Shown piece after piece: positions 17,611 through 29,240 of a DNA stretch of 64,000 bases; the first letter of the stretch is position 1; each line of letters opens with the position of its first letter. A program made the translations under genes and the position numbers. The notes under the pieces are model-generated. The model worked only from the letters and a program-made list of their open reading frames with translations. It had not been told where the DNA came from and did not search any database. This stretch comes from Bacteriovoracaceae bacterium (GTDB taxonomy: Bacteria; Bdellovibrionota; Bacteriovoracia; Bacteriovoracales; Bacteriovoracaceae). The stretch covers positions 62,001 to 126,000 of the forward strand of contig JAOHMI010000001.1 in NCBI GenBank assembly GCA_028101965.1, given 5' to 3'.

Positions 17611-18339
17611 ATGAGCGATGAAAACAATAATACTTCTGAAGAAACAGTAACTGAAGAAGCAGCAAACCAAACTCCTGCAGAGAGTGCAGAGTCTGAAAAA
17701 GAAGAAACCTCTTCTGTTGAAGCGGCGACTGAAGATACTCCTGTTGAAGAAGAAACCCCTGAAGAGCCAACAACTCCTGGATTAGTTAAAGTATCGAATA
17801 ATGATTCTCCTGATTTTAAATGGTTTGTTGTTCACGCACTTAGTGGGTTTGAGCATCGAGTATCTAAGACTCTTAAAGAAAACATTTTAAACCACAAGTT
17901 AACAGAGTATTTTTCGGACATATTGGTTCCTGAAGAAACAGTTGTAACCTCAGTTAATGGTAAGAAAAGAAATATTAAAAAGAAATTCTACCCGGGCTAT
18001 GTATTAGTAAAGATGATTTTAAATGATCAAACTTGGCATGTAGTGAAAAACACAGACAAAATTACTGGTTTTGTTGGTGGGAATAAAAATAGACCTTCTC
18101 CGATTTCTGATGAAGAAGCTAATTTCATGATTAATCAACAAGAAGGTGGATCTAAGAGTACTCGATCTGTTTCATCCTACAGCATGGGGGATTCGGTTAA
18201 AGTTATTGAAGGTCCATTTGCCTCTTTTGTTGGAACTGTTGAAAGTGTTAACGAGAAGGGTAAGTTAAAAGTAAACGTATCAATTTTTGGTCGACCGACT
18301 CCTGTAGAGTTGGAAGATACTCAAGTAGAAAAAGTTTAA
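17611..18339 (+). CDS. nusG: Transcription factor NusG with acidic N-terminal extension
   Basis: A 242-residue NusG, about 60 longer than the E. coli protein (181). Residues 1-66 are a Glu/Thr/Ser-rich, almost lysine-free, probably disordered extension. The NGN domain then begins at KWFVVHALSGFEHRVSKTL and includes FYPGYVLVKM, and a C-terminal KOW domain (VKVIEGPFASFVGTVESV) ends the protein. NusG binds RNA polymerase beta-prime, suppresses pausing and links to Rho or S10. The extension has no internal Met with a ribosome site that would remove it, so it looks real. The gene lies between secE and rplK as in most bacteria. Confidence 0.95.
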   Translation: MSDENNNTSEETVTEEAANQTPAESAESEKEETSSVEAATEDTPVEEETPEEPTTPGLVKVSNNDSPDFKWFVVHALSGFEHRVSKTLKENILNHKLTEYFSDILVPEETVVTSVNGKKRNIKKKFYPGYVLVKMILNDQTWHVVKNTDKITGFVGGNKNRPSPISDEEANFMINQQEGGSKSTRSVSSYSMGDSVKVIEGPFASFVGTVESVNEKGKLKVNVSIFGRPTPVELEDTQVEKV

Positions 18340-18365
18340 TTCTATTTGAAGAGACATTAATAACA

Positions 18366-18400
18366 CGGGAGGCATGATGATAAGCATGTCGTTTGAACCG
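18366..18400 (+). promoter_or_regulatory. L1-type operator upstream of rplK
   Basis: CGG (18366-18368) pairs with CCG (18398-18400). Inside, GGCATG (18371-18376) pairs with CATGTC (18385-18390) around an 8-base loop. The internal loop is uneven, GA on the 5' side and GTTTGAA on the 3' side. Two helices around such a loop are the known fold of L1 binding sites on mRNA. The same plan recurs at 18855-18891. Confidence 0.5.
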
Positions 18401-18411
18401 AGGAGCAAATT

Positions 18412-18849
18412 ATGGCTAAAAAAGTCACTGGATTTATCAAATTACAAATTGAAGCAGGTAAAGCCAACCCAGCACCACCAATCGGTCCAGCTCTTGGACA
18501 GAAAGGTGTTAACATTATGGAGTTTTGTAAGGCTTTTAATGCAAAAACCCAAAAAGAGTCTGGAACTATTCTTCCAACGATCATTACAGTTTATTCTGAC
18601 AGATCATTCAGCTTTGTTACTAAGACTCCCCCTGCAACTTATCTTCTTAAAAAAGAATTAAAGTTGAAGTCAGGATCTAATAAGCCTGGTCACGAAGTGG
18701 CTGGTACGGTTCCTGAAAAAGTAGTTGAAACCGTAGCAAAAGTTAAAATGCCTGATTTGACAGCGGCAGGTCTTGATGCAGCGAAGAGAACGATTGAAGG
18801 TTCTGTTCGTTCTGCAGGTTTAAACTTAGATTACAAAGAGTATAAATAA
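18412..18849 (+). CDS. rplK: 50S ribosomal protein L11
   Basis: A 145-residue L11 (E. coli 142). The N-terminal domain has [20 protein letters not shown], the proline-rich switch that contacts GTPase factors. The C-terminal rRNA-binding domain includes [13 protein letters not shown]11 is the substrate of PrmA, which is encoded in this window at 56209. GAGGAG precedes the ATG. It lies just downstream of an L1-like operator, which would allow L1 to control L11 and itself. Confidence 0.97.
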   Translation: MAKKVTGFIKLQIEAGKANPAPPIGPALGQKGVNIMEFCKAFNAKTQKESGTILPTIITVYSDRSFSFVTKTPPATYLLKKELKLKSGSNKPGHEVAGTVPEKVVETVAKVKMPDLTAAGLDAAKRTIEGSVRSAGLNLDYKEYK

Positions 18850-18854
18850 AATCA

Positions 18855-18891
18855 GCGGGAGATAGTTTTAAGTAACTATTGTTATGACCGC
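18855..18891 (+). promoter_or_regulatory. L1-type operator upstream of rplA
   Basis: GCGG (18855-18858) pairs with CCGC (18888-18891) and ATAGTT (18862-18867) with AACTAT (18874-18879). Between the helices lie GAG (5') and TGTTATGA (3'). Shared with the site before rplK are CGGGAG on the left and a GTT..TGA stretch before CCG on the right. The fold ends a few bases before the rplA ribosome site, so L1 binding could block initiation. Confidence 0.55.
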
Positions 18892-18904
18892 ATGTGAGGA
18901 AAAT

Positions 18905-19612
18905 ATGGCTAACAAAATTTCAAAAAGATTAGTGGAAGCAGCTAAAAAAGTCGAAAAAGACAAATTATACGCTGTAAAAGAAGGCGTAACTTTAGTTAAA
19001 GAAACTGCATGGGCTAAATTTAATGAGTCTATTGATGTTTCATTTAGACTGGGAGTTGATCCCCGTCACGCAGACCAAATGATCAGAGGCGCTTTAGTTC
19101 TTCCTGCCGGTACTGGAAAGTCATCTAAAGTTGTCGTTATAACTTCAGGTGAAAATATTTCTAAGGCTGAAGCTGCTGGTGCAGATGAAGTTGGTTCTGA
19201 TGAATTAATTGCAAAAATCCAAGGTGGATGGCTTGATTTTGATCGAGTTATCGCGACTCCAGATATGATGGGAAAAATTGGACGAATTGCTAGAATTCTT
19301 GGACCTAGAGGTCTTATGCCTAACCCTAAGCTTGGAACTGTTACAACAGATGTTACTAAGGCAGTTGAAGAGCAAAAGAAAGGTAAGGTTGAGTACAGAA
19401 CTGATAAAACAGGAATCATTCATATCTTAATCGGTAAAAAATCATTCTCGAATGAGCAATTAGAGGAAAACTTCAAAGCAGTTGCCAACGCGATTGTTAG
19501 AGCGAAGCCTTCTACAGCTAAGGGAATTTACCTTAAGTCGATCACTTTAGCTTCTACAATGGGGCCAGGGGTTAAACTTGATACAAATGATGTTGTTGCT
19601 TTAACAACTTAA
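18905..19612 (+). CDS. rplA: 50S ribosomal protein L1
   Basis: A 235-residue L1 (E. coli 234). Typical parts are FNESIDVSFRLGVDPRHADQ, the domain II block GRIARILGPRGLMPNPKLGT, and GKVEYRTDKTGIIH. L1 forms the mobile L1 stalk on 23S rRNA and represses its own mRNA. The start is ATG 18905 with GAGGA 4-5 bases upstream. An earlier in-frame ATG (18884) lies inside the operator fold and lacks a ribosome site. Confidence 0.97.
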   Translation: MANKISKRLVEAAKKVEKDKLYAVKEGVTLVKETAWAKFNESIDVSFRLGVDPRHADQMIRGALVLPAGTGKSSKVVVITSGENISKAEAAGADEVGSDELIAKIQGGWLDFDRVIATPDMMGKIGRIARILGPRGLMPNPKLGTVTTDVTKAVEEQKKGKVEYRTDKTGIIHILIGKKSFSNEQLEENFKAVANAIVRAKPSTAKGIYLKSITLASTMGPGVKLDTNDVVALTT

Positions 19613-19621
19613 TTAACTGAT

Positions 19622-19680
19622 GGGGTTGATGAAAGCAGGTACTCAAAAATTTGAGGTAAAGCCAGCCGAAATCCACCTCC
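19622..19680 (+). promoter_or_regulatory. Ribosomal protein L10 leader
   Basis: Nested pairing is visible: GGGTT (19623-19627) with AATCC (19670-19674), GCAGG (19635-19639) with CCAGC (19662-19666) around an A-A mismatch, and CTCAA (19642-19646) with TTGAG (19651-19655). Place (just before rplJ) and the AAAGCAGGT ... CCAGCCGA core fit the L10 leader family, where the L10-L12 complex binds its own mRNA. Confidence 0.6.
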
Positions 19681-19710
19681 AACAATAACTAATTTTAGGA
19701 GGTCATGATT

Positions 19711-20214
19711 ATGCTAACTAGATCGGAAAAAGATCAAATCATTAATGATCTTCGCGACAAAATTGACAAGTCAGAAGGAATTTTTCTGACTAATGTTGTG
19801 GGGATCTCTGCAAACGAGTCGGTTGAACTTCGTAAACAAATCCGTGAGAAAAACGGTGCCTTAGTCGTTACCAAAAATAAACTTTTTGGTGTTGCTGCTA
19901 AAGGGACTAAAGCGGAAGAAGTATTATCAAATCTGAAAGGAACTAACGCAGTTGCTTTCGCTTATGATGATGCTCCTGGTGTTGCGAAAGCTATCAACGA
20001 TTCTGCAAAAGAATTAGAAGCTGTTGAATTAAAAGCTGGTTTACTAGAGGATAGAGTTCTCGATGCTGCTGAGTTAGTCTCATTAGCGAACTTACCATCC
20101 AAAGAGCAAATGCTTGCAACTTTACTTGCTACATTCAACGCACCTGTATCTGCTTTTGTTCGTACAGTCGAAGCAATTCGAGCGAAAAAAGAAGAAGAAG
20201 AGGGCGCAGCTTAA
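19711..20214 (+). CDS. rplJ: 50S ribosomal protein L10
   Basis: A 167-residue L10 (E. coli 165). It opens with LTRSEKDQIINDLRDKI and carries the rRNA-binding N-terminal domain and a C-terminal helix (FNAPVSAFVRTVEAIRAKKE) that holds L7/L12 dimers. ATG 19711 is preferred over ATG 19705 because the strong AGGAGGT (19697-19703) is 7 bases from 19711 and too close to 19705. Confidence 0.96.
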   Translation: MLTRSEKDQIINDLRDKIDKSEGIFLTNVVGISANESVELRKQIREKNGALVVTKNKLFGVAAKGTKAEEVLSNLKGTNAVAFAYDDAPGVAKAINDSAKELEAVELKAGLLEDRVLDAAELVSLANLPSKEQMLATLLATFNAPVSAFVRTVEAIRAKKEEEEGAA

Positions 20215-20255
20215 ACTTAAAACAAAAATTATTTAAAATTTTAGGAGAATAAATT

Positions 20256-20627
20256 ATGAGTATTACAAATGAACAATTAGTAGAGCACGTATCAAGCATG
20301 TCAGTTTTAGACTTAGCTAACTTGGTAAAAGAGTTAGAGGAAAAATTTGGTGTTTCTGCTGCTCCTGTTGCAGTTGCTGGTGGAGCTGCTGCCGGTGGAG
20401 CTGCTGCTGAAGAGAAAACAGAATTTACTGTTGTTCTTGCTGAAGCAGGTGCTAAGAAAATTAATGTTATTAAAGAAATTAGAGCTATAACTGGTAAAGG
20501 TCTTAAAGAAGCTAAAGATCTAGTTGAAGGCGCACCTCAAACTGTTAAAGAGGGTGTTGAAAAAGCTGAAGCTGAGGAGCTCAAGAAGAAACTTGAAGCT
20601 GCAGGCGCTAAAGTAGAGCTTAAATAG
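20256..20627 (+). CDS. rplL: 50S ribosomal protein L7/L12
   Basis: A 123-residue L7/L12 (E. coli 121). The N-terminal dimerisation helix ([20 protein letters not shown]) is followed by an Ala/Gly-rich hinge (about 35-52). The C-terminal factor-binding domain has [20 protein letters not shown]. It recruits EF-G, EF-Tu, IF2 and RF3 to the ribosome. TTAGGAG precedes the ATG. A strong hairpin separates it from rpoB, as an attenuator does in E. coli. Confidence 0.97.
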   Translation: MSITNEQLVEHVSSMSVLDLANLVKELEEKFGVSAAPVAVAGGAAAGGAAAEEKTEFTVVLAEAGAKKINVIKEIRAITGKGLKEAKDLVEGAPQTVKEGVEKAEAEELKKKLEAAGAKVELK

Positions 20628-20646
20628 TATTAATTTACATTTTATG

Positions 20647-20678
20647 CTAAGCCTAGTTACATTAGTGTCTAGGCTTAG
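20647..20678 (+). terminator. Hairpin between rplL and rpoB (attenuator or processing site)
   Basis: CTAAGCCTAG (20647-20656) and CTAGGCTTAG (20669-20678) form a perfect 10-bp stem with a 12-base loop, followed by ATTTGTTTAG, an imperfect U-tract. It could be a partial terminator that lowers rpoBC expression below that of rplJL, or an RNase III site, as in other bacteria. The rest of the 264-bp gap to rpoB shows no clear promoter. Confidence 0.55.
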
Positions 20679-20891
20679 ATTTGTTTAGTGATGTAGAATG
20701 TCGTACATTGATATGATGAAAATCATTTAGACGTTGGAATCGAACTTGAGGTGGGAGAGAAAGCTGGAATTAGAGCCTAAGTTTGGATGTTTTGAAACTT
20801 TACGAAGATTAAAAATAAGTTAAATAAAAATATATATTTATAGAATTTTATATAAATTACTGATCAAAATCTAATTTTGAGGAGACACCAA

Positions 20892-23800
20892 ATGGCCCAA
20901 GCATTTGTCCCTAATCAATGGCTAAGAAAGAGCTTTGGAAAGACTCAAGAAATAATGAGTCCACCAAGTTTAATGAACCTTCAAATTCAATCTTTTGAAG
21001 ACTTTTTGCAGAACAAAATTGCTCCTGCACAAAGAGAACTTAAAGGATTGCAAGGTGTATTTAACAGTATCTTTCCTATTTTCGACTTTCACAAAACGAT
21101 TTCTCTTGAGTTTGTTAATTACTCTTTAGAGAAACCGAAGTACTCAGTTCGCGAGTGCCGAAGAAGAGGTTTGAGTTATGAATCTCCCTTAAAGGTTACC
21201 GTTCGCTTAGTGTTTTATGATGTGGATGAAGAGGATGAGGAAAACCGAACTGTTTCTTCCATAAAAGAACAAGAAATTTATTTAGGGAACATCCCCTTGA
21301 TGGCCGAAACAGGTTCTTTCATCTTTAACGGGACTGAAAGAGTTATCGTTTCCCAGCTACACCGATCTCCAGGGATTATTTTTGAGCATGATGGTGGTAA
21401 GAAGCATAGCTCAGGTAAGCTTCTTTATTCGGCTCGAATAATACCTCATCGAGGTTCGTGGTTGGATTTTGAATTTGATCATAAGAACGTTTTATATGCT
21501 CGAATAGATAGAAAAAGAAAGCTTCATGCAACAGTCATTCTTAAGGCACTTGGTTACTCTGAAGCTCAAATTTTAGAGTTATTCTACAAGCCAGAGATAC
21601 TTCACTTTGGAAAAGATAATACCTTTGAAAGAGAGTTAGATTTCTCTTTACTTCAAGGTGCTCGAGCTGAAGAAGATATTGTTAACCCGAAATCGGGAGA
21701 AACTCTTCTACGTAATGGTAAGAAAATTACCAAGATGAGTGTTAAAAAACTTATTAATTCAAAGCTTAAGAGCATTCCAATTTCTCTTGATTTTGTTGTT
21801 GGTAAAATTATTATGGATGATATCTATAATGAAGAAACTGGAGAGGTTCTTTATCCAGCAAACACAGCATTAACGGAAGAGATTATTTATGATCTTCAGA
21901 ATGCAGGGTTTAAGTCTATTAAATGTTGTTACATTGATATGGTTAACTACTCTGATCAAATTAGAAATACTATTCTTTTAGATAAAACAGATACATCTGA
22001 AGAGGCTTTAGTCAAAATTTTTGAAAGACTAAGACCTGGAGAGCCGCCAACAATTGAGGCAGCACAAACTCTATTTAATAGTCTATTTTTTGATTCTTCA
22101 CGATATGACTTATCTCGTGTTGGTCGAATGAAAATTAATTATAAATTTGGATTAGACGTCCCTGTTGAAAATACAACTCTTACTAAAGATGATATTTGCC
22201 GAACTGTTAGTTATCTTCTTGATCTAAACAACGGTAAAGGTAAAGTTGATGATATTGATCACTTGGGGAACCGACGAGTTAGAGCTGTTGGTGAACTACT
22301 CGAGAATCAATTTAGAGTTGGTTTAGTGCGAATGGAACGAGCTGTAAAAGAAAGAATGGCCATTCAAGAAATCGAAACGATGATGCCACATGATCTCATT
22401 AATCAAAAGCCAGTGGCCGCAGCAATAAAAGAATTCTTTGGTTCATCTCAACTTTCTCAGTTTATGGATCAAACGAACCCACTTTCTGAAGTTACTCATA
22501 AAAGAAGATTATCTGCGCTCGGGCCAGGTGGTTTGACTAGAGAAAGAGCTGGTTTTGAGGTTCGAGATGTTCACGCAACTCATTATGGACGTATGTGTCC
22601 GGTTGAGACTCCTGAAGGACCAAACATTGGTCTCATTACTTCACTCGCAACATTTGCTCGTGTTTCTGAATATGGATTTATTGAAACTCCTTTTAGAGAT
22701 ATCGGTGAAGATGGAACAATCGGAAAAGATATAAAATATTACACCGCCTTCGAAGAAGAAGGTAAGATTATCGCTCAAGCGGATAATCTTGTTTTTAATA
22801 CGACTGATGGGAAACTATCAGGAAGTCTTATTCCTGTGCGGAAACAAGGTGAACTTGCACTTGTTGCTGAAACAGACATTGACCTAATGGACGTTTCTCC
22901 GCAACAAATGATTTCCATTGCAACTTCATTAATTCCTTTCCTTGAGCATGATGATGCTAACCGTGCCCTAATGGGATCAAACATGATGAGACAAGCTGTT
23001 CCAGTTATTAGAACTGATGCTCCTTATGTTGGAACTGGAATCGAGTCAATCGTGGCCAGAGATTCTGGTGCGATTCTTTTCGCAAAATATGATGGGAAAG
23101 TTATTTTTGTTGATTCAACTCGAATAGTTATTCAGAGAGATAAATTCTCTGATGAAGATTCTGGAGTTGATATCTACAGACTAGTTAAATATCAAAGAAC
23201 TAACCAAAATACATGTGCAAACCAAAGAGCTCTTGTTCGAGAAGGTGATCGAGTTAAGTCTGGTGATGTTATCGCAGATGGACCTGGTACTCAATTGGGT
23301 GACTTGGCACTTGGACAAAATGTGCTTGTAGCATTCATGCCTTGGGGTGGTTATAACTATGAAGATTCAATTCTTCTTAGTGAATCAATGCTCCATCGAG
23401 ACATCTTTACTTCGGTTCATATTGAAAGCTACGAAATAGAAGCTCGAGATACTAAACTTGGGAAAGAAGAAATTACTCGTGATATTCCAAATGTTTCAGA
23501 AGAAGCCTTAAAAGATCTTGATGAGGCCGGTTGTATTAGAGTTGGAGCTGTTATTAAGCCAGGCGATATTTTAGTCGGTAAAATAACTCCAAAGTCTGAA
23601 ACTCAGTTATCACCAGAAGAGAAACTTTTAAAAGCAATCTTTGGTGATAAAGCTGGAGATGTTAAGGATACTTCATTAAGAGTTCCTTCCTCGGTTAGAG
23701 GAACTGTCATTGATGCTCACGTTTTCACTCGAGAAGGTGTTGAGCTGGATGCACGATCAAAAGATATTATTGAAAGAGAAACATCAATTGTTCGTCGTGA

Positions 23801-25016
23801 TGAAGCGATTGAGATCAAAGCGCTTCAAAGCTCAGCTATTAAATCAATAGCCAAAATGCTTAAAGGTGAGAGCTTATCAGACTCACTTGTTTCTGAAGAT
23901 GGTTCTGAAGAACTATTAAAGAAAGGTGATGCGATTACAGAAGACTCTCTTAAGGATATTCCTTTTGAACTTCTTGGTTTCTTACCATTAAGAGCTGAAC
24001 TTGAAGAAACTCTTGCAGATTTCTTTGCTGAAGTCCGAAACAAAATCAACTTTGTTCGAACGAACGCAAATGAAGAGATTGCCAGACTTCATAGAGGGGA
24101 TGATTTACCTCCAGGTGTTATTAAGAAAGTTGTTGTTTACATAGCTATTAAGCGGAAACTTCAAGCTGGTGATAAAATGGCCGGTCGACATGGAAACAAA
24201 GGGGTTATCTCCCGAGTTCTTCCAAAAGAAGATATGCCATACTTAGCTGATGGTGATCCTGTCGAAATCGTATTAAACCCACTTGGGGTTCCTTCGCGGA
24301 TGAACATTGGACAACTGTTAGAACTTCACCTTGGTTGGGCAGCACGTGGTCTTGGTGACAAGATTGGTGAAATGATGGCCCAAAGAAGAGAAATCGATTC
24401 AATTAAGGATCTTATTTCTAAAATATATAAAAAACCAGAAGTTGATGAGTGGTTGAAAAAAGCAAGCGATGCTCAAGTTAAAAAGTTATGTGATGATTTA
24501 AAAACTGGTATCCGTTTCGCAACCCCAGCTTTCGATGGTTGTTCTGAGAAGAATATTGAAGAAATGCTTGATCTTGCTGATCTTGATAAGTCTGGTAAAA
24601 CCACACTATTTGATGGAATTAGCGGTGAAGCATTTGCTGAAGAAGTTACTGTTGGATCCATGTATATGTTGAAACTTCACCATTTAGTTGATGAGAAAAT
24701 TCATGCTAGATCCACGGGACCATATTCACTTGTTACTCAGCAACCTCTAGGTGGTAAGGCTCAGTTCGGTGGACAGAGACTTGGAGAGATGGAAGTTTGG
24801 GCACTTGAAGCTTATGGTGCTGCTTATTCTCTACAAGAGTTCTTAACAGTAAAATCTGATGATGTTGTGGGTAGAACAAGAATGTATGAATCCATTGTTA
24901 AGGGTGAAAAAGTTCTTGAGCCAGGTCTTCCTGAATCTTTCAACGTTCTAATTAAAGAGCTTCAAGCGCTTGCATTAGACGTAAGATTAGAAGAGCCAAA
25001 AATAGAAACATTTTAG
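20892..25016 (+). CDS. rpoB: RNA polymerase beta subunit
   Basis: A 1,374-residue beta subunit (E. coli 1,342). The rifampicin pocket [20 protein letters not shown] is intact, with the sensitive-type Asp, His and Ser at the usual resistance sites. [20 protein letters not shown] follows, with Ala where E. coli has Pro552. [13 protein letters not shown] near the active site and the C-terminal [10 protein letters not shown] complete the pattern. ATG 20892 is chosen because GAGGAGA sits 7 bases upstream; the TTG at 20877 would include the ribosome site. rpoC follows 40 bp later. Confidence 0.98.
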   Translation: MAQAFVPNQWLRKSFGKTQEIMSPPSLMNLQIQSFEDFLQNKIAPAQRELKGLQGVFNSIFPIFDFHKTISLEFVNYSLEKPKYSVRECRRRGLSYESPLKVTVRLVFYDVDEEDEENRTVSSIKEQEIYLGNIPLMAETGSFIFNGTERVIVSQLHRSPGIIFEHDGGKKHSSGKLLYSARIIPHRGSWLDFEFDHKNVLYARIDRKRKLHATVILKALGYSEAQILELFYKPEILHFGKDNTFERELDFSLLQGARAEEDIVNPKSGETLLRNGKKITKMSVKKLINSKLKSIPISLDFVVGKIIMDDIYNEETGEVLYPANTALTEEIIYDLQNAGFKSIKCCYIDMVNYSDQIRNTILLDKTDTSEEALVKIFERLRPGEPPTIEAAQTLFNSLFFDSSRYDLSRVGRMKINYKFGLDVPVENTTLTKDDICRTVSYLLDLNNGKGKVDDIDHLGNRRVRAVGELLENQFRVGLVRMERAVKERMAIQEIETMMPHDLINQKPVAAAIKEFFGSSQLSQFMDQTNPLSEVTHKRRLSALGPGGLTRERAGFEVRDVHATHYGRMCPVETPEGPNIGLITSLATFARVSEYGFIETPFRDIGEDGTIGKDIKYYTAFEEEGKIIAQADNLVFNTTDGKLSGSLIPVRKQGELALVAETDIDLMDVSPQQMISIATSLIPFLEHDDANRALMGSNMMRQAVPVIRTDAPYVGTGIESIVARDSGAILFAKYDGKVIFVDSTRIVIQRDKFSDEDSGVDIYRLVKYQRTNQNTCANQRALVREGDRVKSGDVIADGPGTQLGDLALGQNVLVAFMPWGGYNYEDSILLSESMLHRDIFTSVHIESYEIEARDTKLGKEEITRDIPNVSEEALKDLDEAGCIRVGAVIKPGDILVGKITPKSETQLSPEEKLLKAIFGDKAGDVKDTSLRVPSSVRGTVIDAHVFTREGVELDARSKDIIERETSIVRRDEAIEIKALQSSAIKSIAKMLKGESLSDSLVSEDGSEELLKKGDAITEDSLKDIPFELLGFLPLRAELEETLADFFAEVRNKINFVRTNANEEIARLHRGDDLPPGVIKKVVVYIAIKRKLQAGDKMAGRHGNKGVISRVLPKEDMPYLADGDPVEIVLNPLGVPSRMNIGQLLELHLGWAARGLGDKIGEMMAQRREIDSIKDLISKIYKKPEVDEWLKKASDAQVKKLCDDLKTGIRFATPAFDGCSEKNIEEMLDLADLDKSGKTTLFDGISGEAFAEEVTVGSMYMLKLHHLVDEKIHARSTGPYSLVTQQPLGGKAQFGGQRLGEMEVWALEAYGAAYSLQEFLTVKSDDVVGRTRMYESIVKGEKVLEPGLPESFNVLIKELQALALDVRLEEPKIETF

Positions 25017-25056
25017 GAATATAGATTTAAATATTAAAATATAAAGGAACAGGTTA

Positions 25057-28000
25057 ATGAAAGATTTATTAAACTTTTTTGATAAACCAAAAGATCCAGT
25101 TAGCATTGAAGCTGTTAGCATTCAAATGGCTGCTCCAGACACGATTCGTGAATGGTCTTTTGGCGAAGTTAAAAAGCCTGAAACAATTAATTACCGAACA
25201 TTCAAGCCGGAAAGAGATGGTCTTTTCTGTGCCAAGATTTTTGGCCCGATCAAAGATTACGAATGTATCTGTGGTAAATATAAAAGAATGAAACACAGAG
25301 GTGTTGTTTGTGAAAAATGTGGAGTCGAAGTAACTCTCTCTAAAGTTAGAAGAGAACGTTGTGGGCACATTGAACTTGCTTCCCCTGTTGCTCATATTTG
25401 GTTTTTACGGTCATTGCCTTCAAGAATTGGTGCACTATTAGATCTTTCTTTAAAGGATTTAGAGCGAGTTCTTTATAATGAAGCCTATATCGTTATTGAG
25501 TCTGCATCTGATGGACAAGAAGGTGGTATTCAAGTTGGGTCAATTATTTCAGAAGCAAAAGCATATGAATTAAAAGATGCTGGTGTTGATTTTAAATGTG
25601 GAATGGGTGGGGAGGTTGTTCAAAATCTTCTTTCAAAATTAAATATTGATCAAATCAATAAAGATCTTCGAATTGGTTTAAGAGAAGCGACGACAGATCT
25701 TAGCCGAGTTAAAATTATTAAAAGACTTAAAGTTGTTGAGTCAATTTTAAAGTCTCAAAATAAGCCTGAGTGGTTTATGATGGAAGTAATTCCAGTACTA
25801 CCACCAGATCTTCGTCCCCTCGTGCCTCTAGAGGCGGGACGATTTGCAACATCCGATCTTAACGATCTTTATCGACGGGTTATTAACCGAAATAACCGAT
25901 TAAAAAGACTTAAAGAATTAAATGCTCCTGAGATTATCATTAGAAATGAAAAGAGAATGTTACAAGAAGCTGTTGATGCTCTTTTTGATAATGGAAGAAG
26001 AGGAAAAGTTTTTACTGGTGCAAACAAGCGACCATTAAGATCTCTTTCCGATATGCTCAAAGGGAAGCAAGGTCGATTTAGACAAAACCTTCTTGGTAAG
26101 CGGGTTGATTATTCTGGTCGATCGGTTATTGTTGTTGGTCCTAGTTTAAGATTACATCAATGTGGTCTACCTAAATTAATGGCGCTCGAACTTTTCAAGC
26201 CTTTTATTTATAATAAACTTATTGAGAAAGGTCATTGTACGACAATTAAAGTTGCCAAAAGAATGGTTGATCTTCAAAAGCAAGAAGTTTGGGATATCTT
26301 AGACGAAGTTGTTCAAGAGCATCCTGTGCTTCTTAACCGTGCACCTACTCTTCACCGTTTAGGGATTCAAGCATTTGAGCCAGTCCTAATTGAAGGTAAA
26401 GCTATTCAACTTCACCCTCTTGTTTGTACAGCTTTTAATGCTGATTTTGATGGTGACCAGATGGCGGTTCATGTACCTTTGTCTGTTGAAGCTCAAATTG
26501 AGGCTCGTTGTTTAGCCATGTCTACTAACAATATTTTATCTCCGAAAGATGGTTCGCCAATTATTGTTCCATCTCAAGATATCGTTCTTGGTATGTATTA
26601 CATGACAAGAATTCGTCCATACGCTCGTGGTTATGCGAAAACATTTTCCTCGAAAGCGGAAGCACAATTTGCTTATCATACTGGAAATCTTCACTTACAA
26701 GCTCCAGTAAAAATTCGAATTGATGGTGAAATGTGGGAAACAACTGTTGGACGTTCATTCGTTAGCGATATTATTCCTAGTTGCTTAGGTTACGAAGATA
26801 TCAATAAAGTTTTAGATAAAAAGCAATTAGCAAAAGTTCTTGATTTGGCTTACCGAAAAGGTACTGAAAAAGATGTTGTTCTGTTTGCAGATGCAATCAT
26901 GAGAACTGGTTACTCTTATGCGACCAAAGCTGGGATTTCTATTAACGTTAAAGACATGGTTATTCCGAAAGCTAAAGATTCAATTATCCAAGAATCTCAA
27001 GATGAAGTTGAGAAAATTACAGAAGAATATAATGAAGGTTCGATTACTAATGGTGAAAGATACAATAAGATCGTTGATGTTTGGGCTCAGACTAACGAGA
27101 AGCTTTCCAAAGTTATGATCGAGGGCCTTTCTAAAGAAGAATTTGTTTCAAATGATGGAGAGACTGCTATCGCTCCTTCTTTTAATGCTGTTTTTATGAT
27201 GGCAGATTCAGGTGCTCGGGGTTCTAATGCTCAGATTCGGCAGTTAGCTGGTATGCGTGGTCTTATGGCCAAACCATCTGGTGAGATTATCGAAACACCA
27301 ATTACTTCAAACTTTAGAGAGGGACTATCAGTTCTTCAGTATTTCGCATCTACTCACGGTGCTCGTAAAGGTCTCGCCGATACGGCCCTAAAAACTGCAA
27401 ACTCTGGTTATTTAACTAGAAGGCTTGTTGATGTTGCTCAAGACGCGATTATTCGCCAGCAAGATTGTGAAACTGAAGATGGAATCATCATGACCTCAAT
27501 TATTGAGTCAGGAGAGATTACAGAGCATATTTCTCGAAGAGTCTTAGGGCGAGTTACGGCAGTACCTGTTGTAACTGATGAAGGAAAAGAGTTATTTCCT
27601 GGAAGTCATTTACTAACAGAATCAGATGCTGAGTTAATTGAATCAGAAGATATCGATCAAATTAAAGTTCGATCAGTTTTAACTTGTGAAACTCGTTATG
27701 GTTTCTGTGCAAAATGTTTTGGACGAGATCTTGCTCGAGGAACTCTCGTTTCGGTTGGTGAGGCTGTTGGAATCATCGCTGCTCAGTCCATTGGTGAACC
27801 AGGTACACAGCTAACGATGAGAACATTCCACGTTGGTGGAACAGCAACTGCCGGTGCTCAAGTAAATAAAACTGAAGCAAAGACTGCCGGTAATATAAAA
27901 TATGAAAATGTAAAAACTGTAATAAATGAGCAAGGAACCAGGATTATCATGAATAAGACTGGTGAGATTGTTATTGTAACTGATCAAGGTGTTGAAAAAG

Positions 28001-29172
28001 AACGTTATCCTGCTCAGTACGGTGCGACTATTTTCTTTGAAGATGGTGGGAAAATTTCAGTTGGGGATAAAATCCTCGAGTGGGATCCCTTTGCGATGCC
28101 AATCCTATCTGAAGTTTCCGGAACGGTTAAATTTGAAGATCTTATTGTTGGTTCAACGATTCGTGAAGAAGTTGATGTCGTTACAGGGCTTGCAGCAAAG
28201 ATTGTCACTGATACGAAGTTAAAAGGTGATTTAAATAAACAACCTCGAATTGCCATTGTCGATGATGAAGGTAACCCGATTATGGTTCCTGGAACTCAAA
28301 GACATGCTATTTATCGCTTGCCTGTTGGCTCAATTGTTATGGTTAACGAAGGCGATAAGCTTGATTCAGGTGCTCCTGTTTCGAAAGTTCAACGTGAATC
28401 AACGAGAACTAAAGATATTACTGGGGGTCTACCGCGAGTTGCTGAATTGTTTGAAGCGAGAAAGCCTTCGGCTTCTGCTCAAATTGCTGATGTTGCTGGG
28501 ACAATTGAGTACGGCGCTGAAGTTCGTGGAAATAGAAAAATTTTGGTTAAGCCTGATGATGGATCTGAAGCAGTTTCATACACGATTCCTAAGGGAAGAT
28601 ATGTAATTGTTAACGAAGGCGATTATGTTCGACCTGGTGATCAGATTATGGATGGTTCTACTAACCCTCATGATATTCTTCGTGTTCTTGGTGATAAAGA
28701 ACTTGCTGCTTACATCACAAATGAAATCCAAGAAGTTTATCGACTTCAAGGAGTTAAGATTGATGATAAGCACATTGAGGTTATCGCTAGCCAGATGCTC
28801 AAAAAGGTAGAAATTACAGACCCAGGAGATTCGTTATACGTAACTGGTGATTCTATTCTTAAGGGTAATTTAAAAGAAATTAATGAAGAATTAATAGAGC
28901 AAGGATTTAAGCCTGCTCAAGCACAGCCGTTACTTCTCGGAATTACAAAGGCTTCATTGACCACTGAAAGTTTTATTTCTGCTGCATCCTTTCAAGAAAC
29001 CACAAAGGTTTTAACCCAGGCTACTTTAGAAGGGAAAAAGGATCATTTACGCGGACTTAAAGAAAACGTGATCATGGGTCGTTTGATTCCAGCTGGAACA
29101 GGTATTCCAAGATATCGAGATTTCGAAGCTCAAGTTGAGAATGACGATATCGATATGAGTATGTCTTTATAG
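25057..29172 (+). CDS. rpoC: RNA polymerase beta-prime subunit
   Basis: A 1,371-residue beta-prime subunit (E. coli 1,407). The N-terminal zinc site has Cys70, Cys72, Cys85 and Cys88. The catalytic [12 protein letters not shown] has Mg-binding Asp463, Asp465 and Asp467. The second zinc site lies in [13 protein letters not shown]. The bridge/trigger region has [17 protein letters not shown] and [18 protein letters not shown] precedes the ATG. The gene ends 170 bp before rpsL, and that gap has strong RNA structure. Confidence 0.98.
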   Translation: MKDLLNFFDKPKDPVSIEAVSIQMAAPDTIREWSFGEVKKPETINYRTFKPERDGLFCAKIFGPIKDYECICGKYKRMKHRGVVCEKCGVEVTLSKVRRERCGHIELASPVAHIWFLRSLPSRIGALLDLSLKDLERVLYNEAYIVIESASDGQEGGIQVGSIISEAKAYELKDAGVDFKCGMGGEVVQNLLSKLNIDQINKDLRIGLREATTDLSRVKIIKRLKVVESILKSQNKPEWFMMEVIPVLPPDLRPLVPLEAGRFATSDLNDLYRRVINRNNRLKRLKELNAPEIIIRNEKRMLQEAVDALFDNGRRGKVFTGANKRPLRSLSDMLKGKQGRFRQNLLGKRVDYSGRSVIVVGPSLRLHQCGLPKLMALELFKPFIYNKLIEKGHCTTIKVAKRMVDLQKQEVWDILDEVVQEHPVLLNRAPTLHRLGIQAFEPVLIEGKAIQLHPLVCTAFNADFDGDQMAVHVPLSVEAQIEARCLAMSTNNILSPKDGSPIIVPSQDIVLGMYYMTRIRPYARGYAKTFSSKAEAQFAYHTGNLHLQAPVKIRIDGEMWETTVGRSFVSDIIPSCLGYEDINKVLDKKQLAKVLDLAYRKGTEKDVVLFADAIMRTGYSYATKAGISINVKDMVIPKAKDSIIQESQDEVEKITEEYNEGSITNGERYNKIVDVWAQTNEKLSKVMIEGLSKEEFVSNDGETAIAPSFNAVFMMADSGARGSNAQIRQLAGMRGLMAKPSGEIIETPITSNFREGLSVLQYFASTHGARKGLADTALKTANSGYLTRRLVDVAQDAIIRQQDCETEDGIIMTSIIESGEITEHISRRVLGRVTAVPVVTDEGKELFPGSHLLTESDAELIESEDIDQIKVRSVLTCETRYGFCAKCFGRDLARGTLVSVGEAVGIIAAQSIGEPGTQLTMRTFHVGGTATAGAQVNKTEAKTAGNIKYENVKTVINEQGTRIIMNKTGEIVIVTDQGVEKERYPAQYGATIFFEDGGKISVGDKILEWDPFAMPILSEVSGTVKFEDLIVGSTIREEVDVVTGLAAKIVTDTKLKGDLNKQPRIAIVDDEGNPIMVPGTQRHAIYRLPVGSIVMVNEGDKLDSGAPVSKVQRESTRTKDITGGLPRVAELFEARKPSASAQIADVAGTIEYGAEVRGNRKILVKPDDGSEAVSYTIPKGRYVIVNEGDYVRPGDQIMDGSTNPHDILRVLGDKELAAYITNEIQEVYRLQGVKIDDKHIEVIASQMLKKVEITDPGDSLYVTGDSILKGNLKEINEELIEQGFKPAQAQPLLLGITKASLTTESFISAASFQETTKVLTQATLEGKKDHLRGLKENVIMGRLIPAGTGIPRYRDFEAQVENDDIDMSMSL

Positions 29173-29191
29173 GAAGAAGATAGTGAATAAA

Positions 29192-29224
29192 TTTGGACAG
29201 GGTAAATGATTTATCTTGTCCAAA
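29192..29224 (+). terminator. 15-bp hairpin after rpoC
   Basis: Bases 29192-29206 (TTTGGACAGGGTAAA) pair with 29210-29224 (TTTATCTTGTCCAAA) over 15 positions, two of them G-U, with a three-base loop. It starts 20 bases after the rpoC stop. No U-run follows, so an RNase III processing site or a 3'-end stabiliser is as likely as a terminator. Confidence 0.6.
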
Positions 29225-29240
29225 GTAGTTTCTCGTGTTA

